Assembly: GCA_017590115.1 (NCBI GenBank)
Contig: JAGGNK010000225.1
Span: forward strand, 503,896-567,895
Reading direction: 5' to 3'
Length of the DNA: 64,000 nucleotides
Source: Montifringilla adamsi
Lineage: Eukaryota > Chordata > Aves > Passeriformes > Passeridae
The translations under genes were made by a program, and so were the position numbers. Of the stretch, positions 46,735-58,575 are shown in pieces (position 1 is the stretch's first letter; each line of letters starts with the position of its first letter). Below the pieces are notes generated by a model that worked only from the letters and a program-made list of their open reading frames with translations, ran no database searches and had not been told where the DNA came from.

Positions 46735-49335
46735 AGAATCACAGAATGGTGTAGGTTGATCTTCATGAGGTTCTCACAGTCTCACTGCTCAGTCTGTCCA
46801 GATCCTTCTGGATGGGGCATCCTTTCTTTCCAGGCGTGCTGACTGCACCACACAGCTTGGTGTTGTCACCAAACTTGCAGAAGGTGCAGTTGATTCCACT
46901 GTCCATGTTACCCACAAGGCTGTTTTAACAGCTCTGGTACCAGTGATTATCCTTACAGAACACTGCTCATTATTGGTCTCCACTTGGACATCAAGCTGTT
47001 TTTACCACATCTCTTTGAATGTGGCCATCCAGCCATTTCCTTTTCCAGCTAGAGGTCCACTCATCAAATCCATCTCTCCAGTTTAGAGACAAGGAAATTT
47101 TGAGACAGTGTCATGCTTTGCACAAGTCCTGGTAGATGATATCAGTTGCTCTTTTCTTATCCACCATTGCTGTAACTCTGTTGTTGGCCATTAAATCTGT
47201 CAGGCATGATTTGGCTTTAGTGAAGCCATCTACTTAATAATCTTACTGGGAACCAAGTTGGGACTTCTAGACTTATACTTCCCTGGGTCTTTCTTACTTC
47301 CCTTTTTACAAAAGGCTAGGCTTTATTTCCCCTTTCCAAGAAAAACTTTAGCTTTCACAGTTTGATAGACTTGAGCTGCTTAGAAAACCTCTTTCCATCC
47401 CAGGCTACATGTTACTTCCACCCTCTGTAGCCTTTCTTTTAGTGTTTGAGTTCATCCAGTAGTTCCTTGTTCATCTAATGCCATTCTGACATTTTTGCTT
47501 GACTTCCTTTTTGTTGGGATAATCACTTCTGAGCTTGGAGAAGGTGATCCTTTAATATCAAGCAGCTTTCTTGCGTCTCTCTTTCTCCAGGGCTTTATCC
47601 CATGATACTGTATGAGGCAGATCCCAGAGGAGGCCAAAGTCTGCTCTCCTGAAGTCCAGGGTAGTGAGCTTTCTATGCACCTTCCTTGCTGCCCTAAGGA
47701 TCTCAAACTCCATTTCATGGTCCTTGCAGTCAAGGCTGCACTCAAGCTTCACATTTCCCACCAGCCCCTTCTTGTTGGGAAAAAAAGTACAGCATAGCAC
47801 CTCCTCTCCTTGGCTCCTCCATCAATTGAAGAAAGAAGGTATCATCAATGCATTCCAGGAAGCTTCTGGATTGTTTATGTGCTGCTGTGTTGACAGATAT
47901 TAGGGTGGTTGAAGTTCTCCATGAGGAACAACGTTTGTGTATGCTCTTCTCTGTAAGGAGCCTTATCTTCTCTGTCTTCCTGTTCAGACAATCTGTAGCA
48001 GACCTCCACTATAAAACCGCCTTCCCTTGCCTGCCTTTAATCCTGACCCATTAACTCTCAAGTCAGCTCCTCATCCATCCCCAGGTGAGGCTCCATGATC
48101 TCCAGCTGGTCATGGACGTAGAGGGCAACACCACCTCCTTGTCTACCCTTCCAGTCTTTCCTGAAGAGCCAATATCTTTCCATTTCAGCACTACTCTTTG
48201 GAGCCATCCCACTATGTGTCCATGACATACCAGTGAGGTCATAGGCATGCCCACATGTCTAACTCTGCTTGTTTATTCCCCTTATGTGCTCTTGCATAGA
48301 TGATTTGGAGTTGAGACCCTAATGAAGCTGACTTTTTGGCTGGAGTAGCTGGAATTCATTTGTGTTGTTCTTCTGGTCAGCTTTTCTGCTGACCTGTGAT
48401 CCCTCTTCAGGCTCTGGGCATCTATTGCTGGCACTGGCACCAAAGTGATAGGAGTGGGGTGTGTCAGGACCCATCCCGACAATTGGTGGCATTGGTGCTT
48501 GGCACCAATTGGTATTGGATGGAAACTGACTGTCACCATCAGTTTATCATACATTACTTTCATACATACTTTTCTCTCTGAGTTCCCACAGGCAGCTTCT
48601 CACAATACTGACTCCTTTTCTCTTCCTCCTGCTTGGCCAGCTGACTCCTTCCTGTCCCTTTTACAACCACATAACCCTCACTGTCCCTTGCAGCACATAC
48701 TGACCCTGACTGTCCCTCACAGCACATGGTGACCCTCACTGTCCCTCACAGCACATACTGACCCTGACAGTCTGTTGCAGCACATACTGACCCCGACTGT
48801 CCCTCACAGCACATGCTGACCCCCGCTGTCCCTCGCAGCACATACTGACCCCCGCTGTCCCTCACAGCACATGCTGACCCCGACTGTCCCTCACAGTTGC
48901 CCTTACTGGCTCTTGCACAACCACCTGCCCCTTACTGCTCCTCACAGCACAGCCAACAAACTGCAGCTCTCCTCTCAATCAGCTAACTCACTCTTTTATA
49001 ACACTCATCCTTATTGGAAATAGCTGTGCCATATTAAGGGCAGGCCTGTCCCTACTCCTTGGTAATTAGTACAGCTGCAACTCAGGAATGAGATTGCCTT
49101 CAGCACTACCTCTATTCTCCTACAATCCATCCTCTCACAGGGATGGACTGAGGTTCCCTTCCCCTTTGACATCTTTAGTGTAAAGCCCTCCTCACCAGCT
49201 TGGCAAATCTGTGGCAGAAGATGCTCTTCCCTTGTTCTGACAGATGGACCCCATCAGCTCTCAGTAGACCCTGTTTCTGAAAGCAAGTCCCATGGTCAAA
49301 GGACACAGCCCCAGAAGCATTTGTTGATTCACTAG
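46735..49335 (-). mobile_element. long decayed CR1 LINE, antisense
   Basis: About 2.6 kb of reversed CR1. On the minus strand 47558-47800 encodes GLVGNVKLECSLDCKDHEME and TTLDFRRADFGLLWDLPH, the CR1 ORF2 region before the reverse transcriptase. The minus strand around 46840-46880 matches the RT block K-FADDTKLCGAV in a shifted frame. Sequence at 47110-47230 matches the RT region around RATDVIYLD. Sequence at 48060-48260 and 49190-49320 matches CR1 5' sequence seen in longer copies. There are many stops and frameshifts, and much of the RT is deleted. The 29-bp minisatellite lies inside it. Confidence 0.78.
48671..48896. repeat. 29-bp minisatellite, about 7.8 copies
   Basis: Unit ATACTGACCCTGACTGTCCC followed by TCACAGCAC. 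The copies differ by a few substitutions and several alternate ATAC and ATGC at the unit start. Degenerate related sequence continues to about 48960. Confidence 0.9.
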
Positions 49336-49909
49336 ATTTGACTGGCCCTTTCAAACACCTTCCCTTTGACTGTGAGCATTGATGAAAACACTGCCTCTGG
49401 AATCTTAAAAATTTTTAACTTAGAAAAAATCTGAATGTTGGTATTTATTATGTTTGCTTTTTGGTTTTGTGATACAAGTATTGTGTATCTTTTTTGATTC
49501 ATCTTTATTCTCTGGTTTTGCAACCAAATTATTCTTGCCCACATACTTTTAGATTTGTGTGTCTCTGAAAGATGCTGCCTTTTAGGGAGATCTGCTTTTA
49601 CAAGATTTGCAGATAAGCTTTGAAACTTGACAGTACGCCTAAACATTTGCTTAGCAGTGTGAAGGCACTGGTTAAGGCTACTTTTTCCCTTTTAGTGTTC
49701 CACCTTGAATAATTGAAAGCATAAACCAAACACCTTAGTTATTACAATGCATTGTTAATGAAGAATCATGGCAGAAGGAATACTTTTTATACTTCATGCT
49801 TGACTCATTAGAGCCTGGTGCAGAAGCACAGTTGCATCTCAGTTCTTGATTCTCTAAAGCTCTTGATATATGTGAAAAGAGCAAGATTTGGGAAAGAATG
49901 ATATTCTAG

Positions 49910-50220
49910 AGTCTCACAGTGATGTGGATGGAATGGGACCTCCAAAGGCCTTAATCCTACCTTTCAGTCAGATCATAGACAACTTTAAGCAGTTACTCAA
50001 AAAATTGTCCATTGTAAATTAAAAAAAAAAAATCAAATGGAACAAATTCTCTGTTCTTTGCTGTTCCGTTTGGTGGTCCTCACTGTGAATTTCCTTCCTT
50101 AATATGTAACTAGGCTTTAAACATATTACATTCTATGTCTTTTGCCTTTTTCCCTGTTACCTGTGTAACTCTGAAGAGGATTCTGGCTTCATCTTCAGTA
50201 TACTGTGGCCTTAAGCTGTT
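49910..50220 (-). mobile_element. possible ancient CR1 3' fragment, antisense
   Basis: Weak similarity to reversed CR1: GGAATGGGACCTCCAAAGG, then ATTTCCTTCCTTAATATGTA and AAGAGGATTCTGGCTTCATC. Too diverged for certainty. Confidence 0.35.
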
Positions 50221-50284
50221 AAAGATATGTTTATAATTTCTTTAATGTATGTCATTAATTTCTGTTTGTGAAGTATCTGGTAAT

Positions 50285-50415
50285 GTGCACAGTTTAAGTT
50301 GGAATTTGGGCACATGGTGGGATTCTTTGTGGCTGTCTTGTGCAGGGCCAGGAGTTGGACTCGATGATCTTTGTGCGTCCCTTCCACTTCCACATATTCT
50401 ATGATTCTGTGACTG
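50285..50415 (+). mobile_element. CR1 3' tail
   Basis: GGGCCAGGAGTTGGACTCGA, then TGATCTTTGTGCGTCCCTTC and the end ATTCTATGATTCTGTGA. This is the terminal part of a young-type CR1 3' UTR. Confidence 0.85.
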
Positions 50416-51493
50416 TATGGTTATGCCTCTTATATGTCATGTCCTTGAATCAACTCTGAGTTGCCTCCTGGTCCATTTTTTTTGATGGGTGCACACTTGG
50501 TTCAAAGATAATAAGGTCTTTTTAACAACAGAGGAGCAGCTAAGTGCCTTTTCAAATGATCCTTGATTTGTTATATAATGGTAAAACTTCTGCTTCTTTT
50601 AATTTCTGCAGCACTCTTTAAACATGAGAACCAATTTCTGAAACTTTTATTTATAATTTGACTCAGCTGCCTTGTCTGCTGGTTCTGTAAGTTGCACTGG
50701 ATTTGTGTACTGATAAATTGAGGTCCTTTTTATTCAGAAGATATTCCACATACCTGTGGAAACTTGCCTATTTGTAACATTTTTCTGATTACAAGCAGCA
50801 AACCTGTGTTTGTGTGCCAAGAAAACTATTAGTCTTTGTGCATAGTAGTGCCAGTGAGGTCTGTCTGATCAAGTACCTTGCCTCTCCTCTGATTCATGTC
50901 AGTAGGAAAGTGGTAAGTTGGGGTTTTTTATAAGAGATGTAGACCTACTACTTACCATTTTATGCTGTTAGCTTATATTTCTGTTTTTCAAATAAGAGGT
51001 CAGCTGCCTACAAAAAGCATTGTTTTGCCTTAGCCTTTGGCCCTAATACATTGTTAGCTAGAGCACAGCTACCAGACTTAGTCTAGTTACTGTTGTGCTG
51101 AAACAACAGCCAGATTGCACAGAATTTTTTCTTTGCATTAACTTTATCTTCTGTCTTCTGAAGTTTGGTTTGCTATATTGAAGATTGTTTGCCTGCTCTT
51201 TTCAAAGCAAATCCTAACAGAATATTAAATTTCTGAAGTATTTAACTTCAGAGTTTTATTGATGGGGGATCTGATATATGAACAAAATTGGACCAAAGGT
51301 TTTGTGCCTTCAGTAGTTTTATATGTAGGGTTTTTCATATCTGTAGGTGTCTTAAGTATAATAAATACATTTTTCCCCTCTGGAAAATGTATATTTATAT
51401 TGTGAAAAATTAATATTGTCTACTGACTATACAAGAAGTGAGCTACAGCTGTTTCAATACAGATCTAATTATTCTACTGTCTTTCACATTACA
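50416..51493. other. intergenic, nothing recognised
   Basis: AT-rich sequence without gene-like or repeat-like content that I can identify. Confidence 0.5.
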
Positions 51494-51642
51494 GGTTGGG
51501 TTTTTTTTGTTTTGTGGTTTGTTTTTTTTTTTTTTGTTTTGGTTTGGGTTTTTTTTGTTTTGTTGTTGTTGTTGTTGTTTTTGGGTTTTTGTTTCTTTGT
51601 TTTTTGGGGTTTTTTTGGTTTTTTTTTGTTTTTTTTTTTTGT
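51494..51642. repeat. 149-bp G/T-only low-complexity tract
   Basis: Consists of T runs broken by G, GG, GGG and one (GTT)n block, with a single C near 51594. The open frames of about 70-80 codons here are low-complexity by-products. Confidence 0.9.
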
Positions 51643-54639
51643 ACTGCAGTATGTAGGAATCCAAGCATAACTCATGTTATTTCCTACTTCAGATAATAAT
51701 GACATGTTGTGCTTGGAGCAGTCCCAAAGAAATGCTTACATAATTGAAGGTCCTTGATAAATGAAGAAAGCTTTTACTTTAGCAGATTAATGTCATCACT
51801 GTAAGCAGTTTTTCACTCCTTGGAAACTGTGCTTTATTTATGGGTGGGAAGCTACCACACATAAATTTGATTTGAAGCACTTTCCAATTCTATCTGAATA
51901 GGTTACCCACTTTCTGCAGAAGTTCACCACAGAACTGCAGCAGCACAAGACAAAAGTTGCTAACCAAGCAGATTCTTGCATCAGAAGGTCACTTCAGTCT
52001 CTGACCAAAGACTGTTCTGGTTTTACTGAGATACATGAAGACCTGTTTTCTCTCACACTCCTTTCTGATGGGAAGACCCAATGCAAAGTAGCCTCTATTT
52101 GAGACTGTTACTGCTGGTGGAAACAGTGGAAAATGGAAATAGTAATGTGAACCAAATGGTGTGAGGGAAGGCAAAAAGTTAATATATTGCTCTTAGTACT
52201 GTACTCAAGACACAGTAAACATCTCTAAGAATTGCTGTCGTTCCCTCATTTCACATGATCTGTTCATAAAAATTCCCTTTCAGTTTATAAAAATGTTCAT
52301 CTAACACAAGAAAATACTTGTAACGTCATGTTTTGTGTTGTTTTTGGTTTTTTTGTTTTTATTTTTACATCTGGCAAAAGAGTGTTTGGGGAAACAATGG
52401 AAATGTAAAATGTTTTTATATAAAAAGATTGTCTGTATATTTTAATAAGCAAAAGCTTTCATTTGTAAAGCGTCTTGTGGCATTGCATGAAAAGTATTTT
52501 ATATCTGTGGAGATGACTTAAAACTGAAAAGATATAAGATGTATTAAAGAAACCTATTTTGTGACTGTGTAGTGCATGGTGAATTTGATTTTGTTTGTGC
52601 TGTAATATATTCTGTTTTTTTAGGTTAGTGTGTTTTCTGATTACATATCTATACCTAACTAATTTCCTAACTCTCGTTGTTGTAGCATGTCTTTTAATAA
52701 ATGTAATTATGGCTGTACTCTCTTAAATTTTCCTGTGTTCTTGTCTATTACTTTGGGGTTTTTTTGGTCTTACAATTGTGCAGCTAATAACATCTAATTT
52801 TCTGGGTTTTTTCCCTTCAGCATACATGGGCATCTAAACAAAAGCTTTTCATATCAAAAGTATTTTAAGAGGATTAATGCACATCTTCAGCAAGATATGA
52901 AGGTCAGCAGCACCTAAAGTTTTTCCTGAGAGGTGCAGAAATTCTTATTTTCAGTAGGATGGAAATTTATTCTACAACTCTAAACCAGTACAGTAGTTGA
53001 TGACTATTTTGTTATTTGGGATAGGGATGACAGGCTTCAGTGATGAGAGATTTGGGGCCTTATAGTTGAGAATTCCTTTATCTTTAACCGTGCTGTACTC
53101 TTCAATCCTAGTCCTAGGATTGAAGTTCATATTCTTTGCACAAAGATTTAAAAAAATGTAAATAGCAGCTGAAAAAGATGGTCTGCTTTCAGCTTCCTGT
53201 TTCTCAACTGTCTTGTTGATTGCTTTTCTTTCATACTCATTTGGTTGCCCTTCTCTGTGTTGCACAACACTAATTTAGACCCTCTTATTATTGCATGCAA
53301 AATTCAGAACTGATGGTAAACAGATAATAGTCCAAGGCCATAGATACGAATATGAGGGGAGTGCAGCACCTCTTTCTGAAATAAAATTTTCACCCAGTCT
53401 GGCAAGGATTTAATTGTCTGCCACTGAGTAAATTATGCAATTGCCAGTCTCTGAGTGTATATGCTTTTGTGGGGAGAAAGATCTGACTCAGTTTAGACTG
53501 AATTGCAGGTTTCAGCAAATTATTCTCCAAAGGCTAGATGTGAAGTCCCCATGTGTAACTCTTGATTTTGTCCTTGATACTTAAATATTTGATGAGCATT
53601 CTGGGTAAAATGCTAGCTTTTGGTGGCCATAATCTGGCTTCTTATTTTTTGACCAAGTCTGCCTGAGAATGTGTGACAAAGTGAAATTCCTGACTGTTGT
53701 CTTGTCCCATTAGTCCTTAACCAAAAAATAAATCCCATCTTGAATTCTTGTGTCCTGTTGTTAACCCTGCAATACAATCACAGTAATTTTTTTTCCTCAA
53801 GCAGTTTATATAAGTGTCCATCTTGGAAAATGAAAAATGAAATGCAACCTTTAAATAGCACAGATATAAAATTTTTGGTACCAGAATTTGTTCTGTTACT
53901 TGCAAGCTGAAAGAGAAAGGGCAGTAACTGGTGAACTTGCCAGCATCTAATTTCTCATATGGTTTGGATCAGTCCCAAAAGATTTCTTTATAGCCCCAGG
54001 GCTGACCCATTTACAGAGGTGGAAAGAAGATTATTGTATACTTGGAAAATACAATAAAAATTCCCACTTACATTTTCTTAACTGTGCTGAGATATTTGTA
54101 CTTGAGTTCTTTGGCATGTAGCAGATGAGTACAAGGATGTCTAAAAAAATATAATGAAAGCAGAAGTTGTGGTAGAGTATGTAGGTGAGAGAAGGTGTGG
54201 GGGGTAGAGGCAGAGGGAAGGAGAGACCTCAGAAAAGTGAGTCATCCCAGAGACCACTTTCAGACTGATGCCTTTGCTGTTGAACATTAACTCACCTCAG
54301 ATGCTGCAAAAAAAAAAACAGAGAGAAACAGTCCAGTGCCAATGAGAACAAATGTCTTTAAGGAGTGCTAAGGTAGCAGTATGAGTTGTCCAGCTCCAAA
54401 AAAGCTCTTACAATGAGAGTAATACTTTAATCTCAAGTTAGTGATCATTCTTATTCCATAGTATTTGCTGCTTAGTCTAAGACAGTTCATCAGGGTAACA
54501 TTTTGAGGTCCTGGTTTTATTTCCAATCTGCTTCAAGTACAGCTATTCTGTCCTTTTGTGGGAATCGGAGCTTTTAATGGAAGCAAAGCATACCTTCTGT
54601 AATTCCTCCATTAAATCTACTATGTAAAGTGTTTTTCTA
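51643..54639. other. intergenic, no gene seen
   Basis: AT-rich sequence with no recognised repeat. AATAAA at 52696-52701 is followed by T-rich sequence (TTCCTGTGTTCTTGTC) and could be a distal poly(A) site, but no transcript can be assigned. Confidence 0.45.
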
Positions 54640-54960
54640 GCTGTGCAGCTTAGGGAGATACAAGAAGGCTGGAGAGGGATTTTTCACAAGAGCAGTAAGA
54701 CACAAGCAAATGGCCTCAAGATTAATGAGAGTACATTCGGATTAGATACTAGGAAGAATTTCTTTACTGTGGGAGTGGTGAGACACAGAAAAGGCTGGCT
54801 GGAGAAGTTGAGGACTTCCCATCCTTGGAAGTGTTCAAGGCCAGGTTAGATGGGCTTTTGAGCAACTTGGTCTGGTGGAAGGTGCTACTGCCCATGGCCA
54901 GCAGGTCAAACTATATGATCTTTAAGGCTGCTTCCAAGCAAGACTGTATGATATATGGCC
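54640..54960 (+). mobile_element. CR1 LINE 3' part
   Basis: Blocks AAATGGCCTCAAGATTAATG, ACTAGGAAGAATTTCTTTAC, GAAGTGTTCAAGGCCAGGTT followed by AGATGGGCTTTTGAGCAACT, and CTGCCCATGGCCAGCAGGTC. Its extreme 3' octamers are altered. Confidence 0.85.
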
Positions 54961-57234
54961 TGTTTCTCTTGTATGTGCTTATGGTTTGTACAATGCAGGA
55001 TCTGTAAGGATTTTTATTGAGGGTTTTCTGTGTTTCTTTTTTCCCTCCAGAGCCCATCTTGGTCTGCAAAGCCATATTGCTCAATGCTTGGAAACTTTTT
55101 TAAGGGAGGGTAGACTGGAGGATATTGCATAATGCTGCCGGCTTGCAGCTCTGTGGTTGAATACAGGTTCCATTTCTGCTCTGCCAGGGTGCTGCTTAGC
55201 ACATAGCTAGAGAATATATTCAGCAAGTATCATTGCCTGTAAAAATAAAATTTAAACTCTTTTTAAAACAAATATGATCTCAACACAAAAAAATTGCAAA
55301 GGCTAAAGAAATTAAAATAACTCTGCTCTTCAGTACTATGAATTCTGTTGATGATCTAGGAAGAACTGTCTGTAGCTCCATGGTCTGTTTTACAGTCAGT
55401 GCAATGTGGGTGGGTGCTGGAAAGAAGGATTGTGGGTTCTTTCCTAATTAAAAACTTCTGACAAAAACCTGAAGTTGTTAGGTTTAGTTCTTACCAAAAA
55501 ACATGGCACTGTTACTGAAACAGTAACACTGTTACTGTTTCGCTTCATTCAGTGAAAAACACTGAATGTGTTTTTTAGTATTACAGACCTTCTGTCTTTC
55601 TTTCCTTTTCTTCCCTCTTCCAGTTCTCTCCTATGGCCAAATTATCCAAAAGCAGTGTGAGATTTAATAGCAGCAATGCAGTACCTTCAGAAAAATGTCA
55701 TTTCTGTATGTGCAGAATTCAAGTCATCTGGTCATCAGATTTGAAGTATCTTGTGAATTGTGTAACTAAGGTTCCCCATTGTGCAAAGCTCTGAAAGTAG
55801 TTTTTCTATTTAAGGTCACAATAAATTTCTAAAAATAGTTTGCTACCAAAGTAGTCTCTTCTATCACATCTATTAACTGAAAGTGGTTTCTATACTTTTC
55901 TTCATATGTGATGTTTGGTTGGATGACATGCTCTTTTCCTTTTTGTGTGTATGTTCTCATTATGACTCAACAGCTTAAAATTCTGTCTTGCTGAGGCTTT
56001 AATTATGTTTTCAAAAGCATATAGGGTTTATACCGTTGCTGTTTGTAGTTCAACAAGTTTATCCTCTTTCACAGAGCCTTCACTAGTCTATCAGATATTG
56101 AGCCAGTTGAAGATTTTTGATTGCAGACCTCTCCCAGTCAACTCCATCATTGTTGAGTGTGTTTGCTTCAACAATAAATGACTGTGCATTATGCTCTTTG
56201 AACATTTGATCTTCAATGTTGATTCAACTACAGAGACATGAAAGTTAATAAACAAAACCACACTTCTTGATGCTAAGAATTGTTATGCTATAAATGTCTC
56301 TTTTTCTGCACTGGTTTGGCACTGCTGGTTACAGCCTGCCTGACACAAGATGGCCTGAGTTAATTTCTCCTTCAAGGCATGCTATATGTGCTTGTAAGAT
56401 TCCCAAAGAACTTACTGGAACACTTTGTGGAGCTCTTTACTCACCAGTCAGTGCAGAACTATGCTACTTGTGTGAACAGTTTTTGTTTAAGGAAGTTGTT
56501 CAATCACTGTGTACCTCTAGCTTTTACACAAACTGTTTATTCTGCAGGTCTTAGATTGTCCCAATTTTATATTATGGGAAGACTGCATTTTTCGTTTAGG
56601 TGGTTTTTTGTTTGGGTTTTTTTTATGCATGTGATTTTAATCAAGGTCCTTCAAAAATACTTTTAGGTCATTGTTGCCACTCATCAACAGGAAAATAGAT
56701 AAGGCAGATGTTACTTTTGAAGGGCTTGACCATAAGACGTTAGCAGCAGCATCCTGTCTTGCCTGGGACATCTCACTCACTTACTGTCTCATGAACTCTA
56801 ACAGGAAAATTGCTGATAACTTTGCGGATCAATTGCCTGTATACACTGGGCTTGATTAAGATGCTGAAAGTAACTTTGAGAATCCTGCTAACTAATCTTG
56901 ATTTTGTCCCTTTCAAAGACTGGGATCCAGTCTAAAGAACCACACTCTAAACTGACATACACATAACTTCTTACTCTCCAAATGATGGGGCTGTACCTTC
57001 AGCCAAAGTTTAAATCACCCTCTGGTGTACTTCTGATTGTGTATCAAATGGGTATAAAATAAAAAATCTGTGATTGTAATTAGACAGTGGATTCATGTAG
57101 CACATAGCAAGAAAAAAATTCTCAGCCCCAAGCAGGCCTAAATGGTCAGTCATTATTTAGTTCTTACATTATTTGAATGTCAAGTTTTTCTACTATATGG
57201 AAAATTCATGAACCAATGGTGCCTTTATGGCCAA
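54961..57234. other. intergenic, two adjacent small hairpins
   Basis: No gene recognised. Inverted repeats lie at 55517-55541 and 55546-55568 and are described separately. Confidence 0.5.
55517..55568. repeat. two adjacent perfect inverted repeats
   Basis: Arms 55517-55528 and 55530-55541 (12 bp, one central base) are followed by arms 55546-55554 and 55560-55568 (9 bp, 5-nt A loop). Both are perfect. Confidence 0.9.
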
Positions 57235-57825
57235 GCAGGTCCATGGTATCCTGGGTTACATGGGAAGAAGCATTGCCAGCAGGTTGAGGCAGATGGTCCT
57301 GCCCCTCTGCTCACCTGGAATGCTGTTCAGTTCTGGGCTGCTCAGTACAAGGGAGACATGGAGCTCTTGGAGTGGGTCCAGTGAAGGGCAACAAAGATGA
57401 TTAAAGGACTGGAGCATCTCTCTTACAGGGAAGGGCTGAGAGAGTTGGGCGTGTTCAGCCTTGAGAAGAGACAACTAAGGGGGGACCCCATCACTGTCTA
57501 TGAGTGTCTAAAGGGACGGTGTTGAGAGGATGGAGCAAGGCTCTGCTCAGCGATGCCAAGCGATAGAACAAAAGGCAGAAACTGATGTACAGAAGTTCCA
57601 CCTGAACATAGGAAAAATTTCTTTGCAGTGTGAGTCACAATGCACTGGAACATGTTGGCCAAAGAGTTTGTGGAGTTTCCCTCAATTGAGATATTCAAGA
57701 ACCATCTGGATGGAATCCTGTGCCAGGTGCTCTCAGATAACTCTGCATGAGCAGGGAGGTTGGCCCAGGGTCCTCCAGTGCTCCCTTCTAATCTTTTCCA
57801 TTCTGTGGTTCTGTGACTGTAAGAG
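57235..57825 (+). mobile_element. CR1 LINE, ORF2 end and 3' UTR
   Basis: The plus strand encodes [17 protein letters not shown] at about 57334-57384, the CR1 ORF2 C-terminus. It continues through TCAGCCTTGAGAAGAGACAA, CATAGGAAAAATTTCTTTGC and CTCCAGTGCTCCCTTCTAAT to the terminal TTCTGTGGTTCTGTGAC. Confidence 0.86.
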
Positions 57826-58470
57826 AAACCTGATTTCTTGCAGGTATTATTTGAAGATAAATAGGCTTTCATCTTTGCAATTTGAAGGAAAAAGAAAATA
57901 AAAAGACTAGGTGGCCACAGAAATGCTAATCTTAAGTTTTTATTACAATTTATAACAATGCAGAAATGCCATCACCCCTGGTGTATTTCTCCTCTGATTG
58001 CCAGTTAATGTAGAAATAACAGAGTTACATCTAATTTAATATTCCAGGATCAAAGAGCAGGGCTTGTGCTGGTTTTGTAACAAAACAAAAGCACTCTCTT
58101 TTTTTATGCCAATGTGTGCATAATTTTAGGAATCTAAAATCCAACTCATTCTGCTAGCTTTGTATTCCCAGGGTCTAAATATACAGTAATTTAAGATACT
58201 TTCTAATTGAGATAAAAACAGCTACTTTAAACTTGATGATCAGCATGGAGAAGTTTAATTGCTTACAGAACAGCTCAGAGTAAAGGTTAAGGTATTTACT
58301 ATGAAAGGTTTGGTTACTAGATTCTCTTTTCTTTCCCACTACACAGTGTTGATGCAAATCTGAGATTGCCTGGTGACAAAATACAATTGGTCCATGGAGA
58401 AAGAAGCCACGGCAAAAGAATCCCCAACTGCCTGAGCAGCTTCAGGATGGTCTGGTTTATTTTCTCTGGT

Positions 58471-58575
58471 CACAGAACCATGGAATGATTGGGGTTGGAT
58501 GGACCTCTGGATATGATCTGGTTCAACTTCCCTGCTAAAGCAGGTTCACAGGAACATATTCAGGCAGGATGACCA
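58471..58575 (-). mobile_element. CR1 3' tail, antisense
   Basis: CACAGAACCATGGAATGATT, then GGGGTTGGATGGACCTCTGG and GATCTGGTTCAACTTCCCTG. This is the reversed end of a CR1 3' UTR. Confidence 0.75.

Noticed and set aside
47452..47800. 80- and 97-codon overlapping minus-strand frames
   Set aside because: They are frameshifted remains of CR1 ORF2, not a gene.
51416..51705. Phe/Gly-rich and Lys/Asn-rich frames of 66-84 codons
   Set aside because: They are translations of the G/T low-complexity tract.
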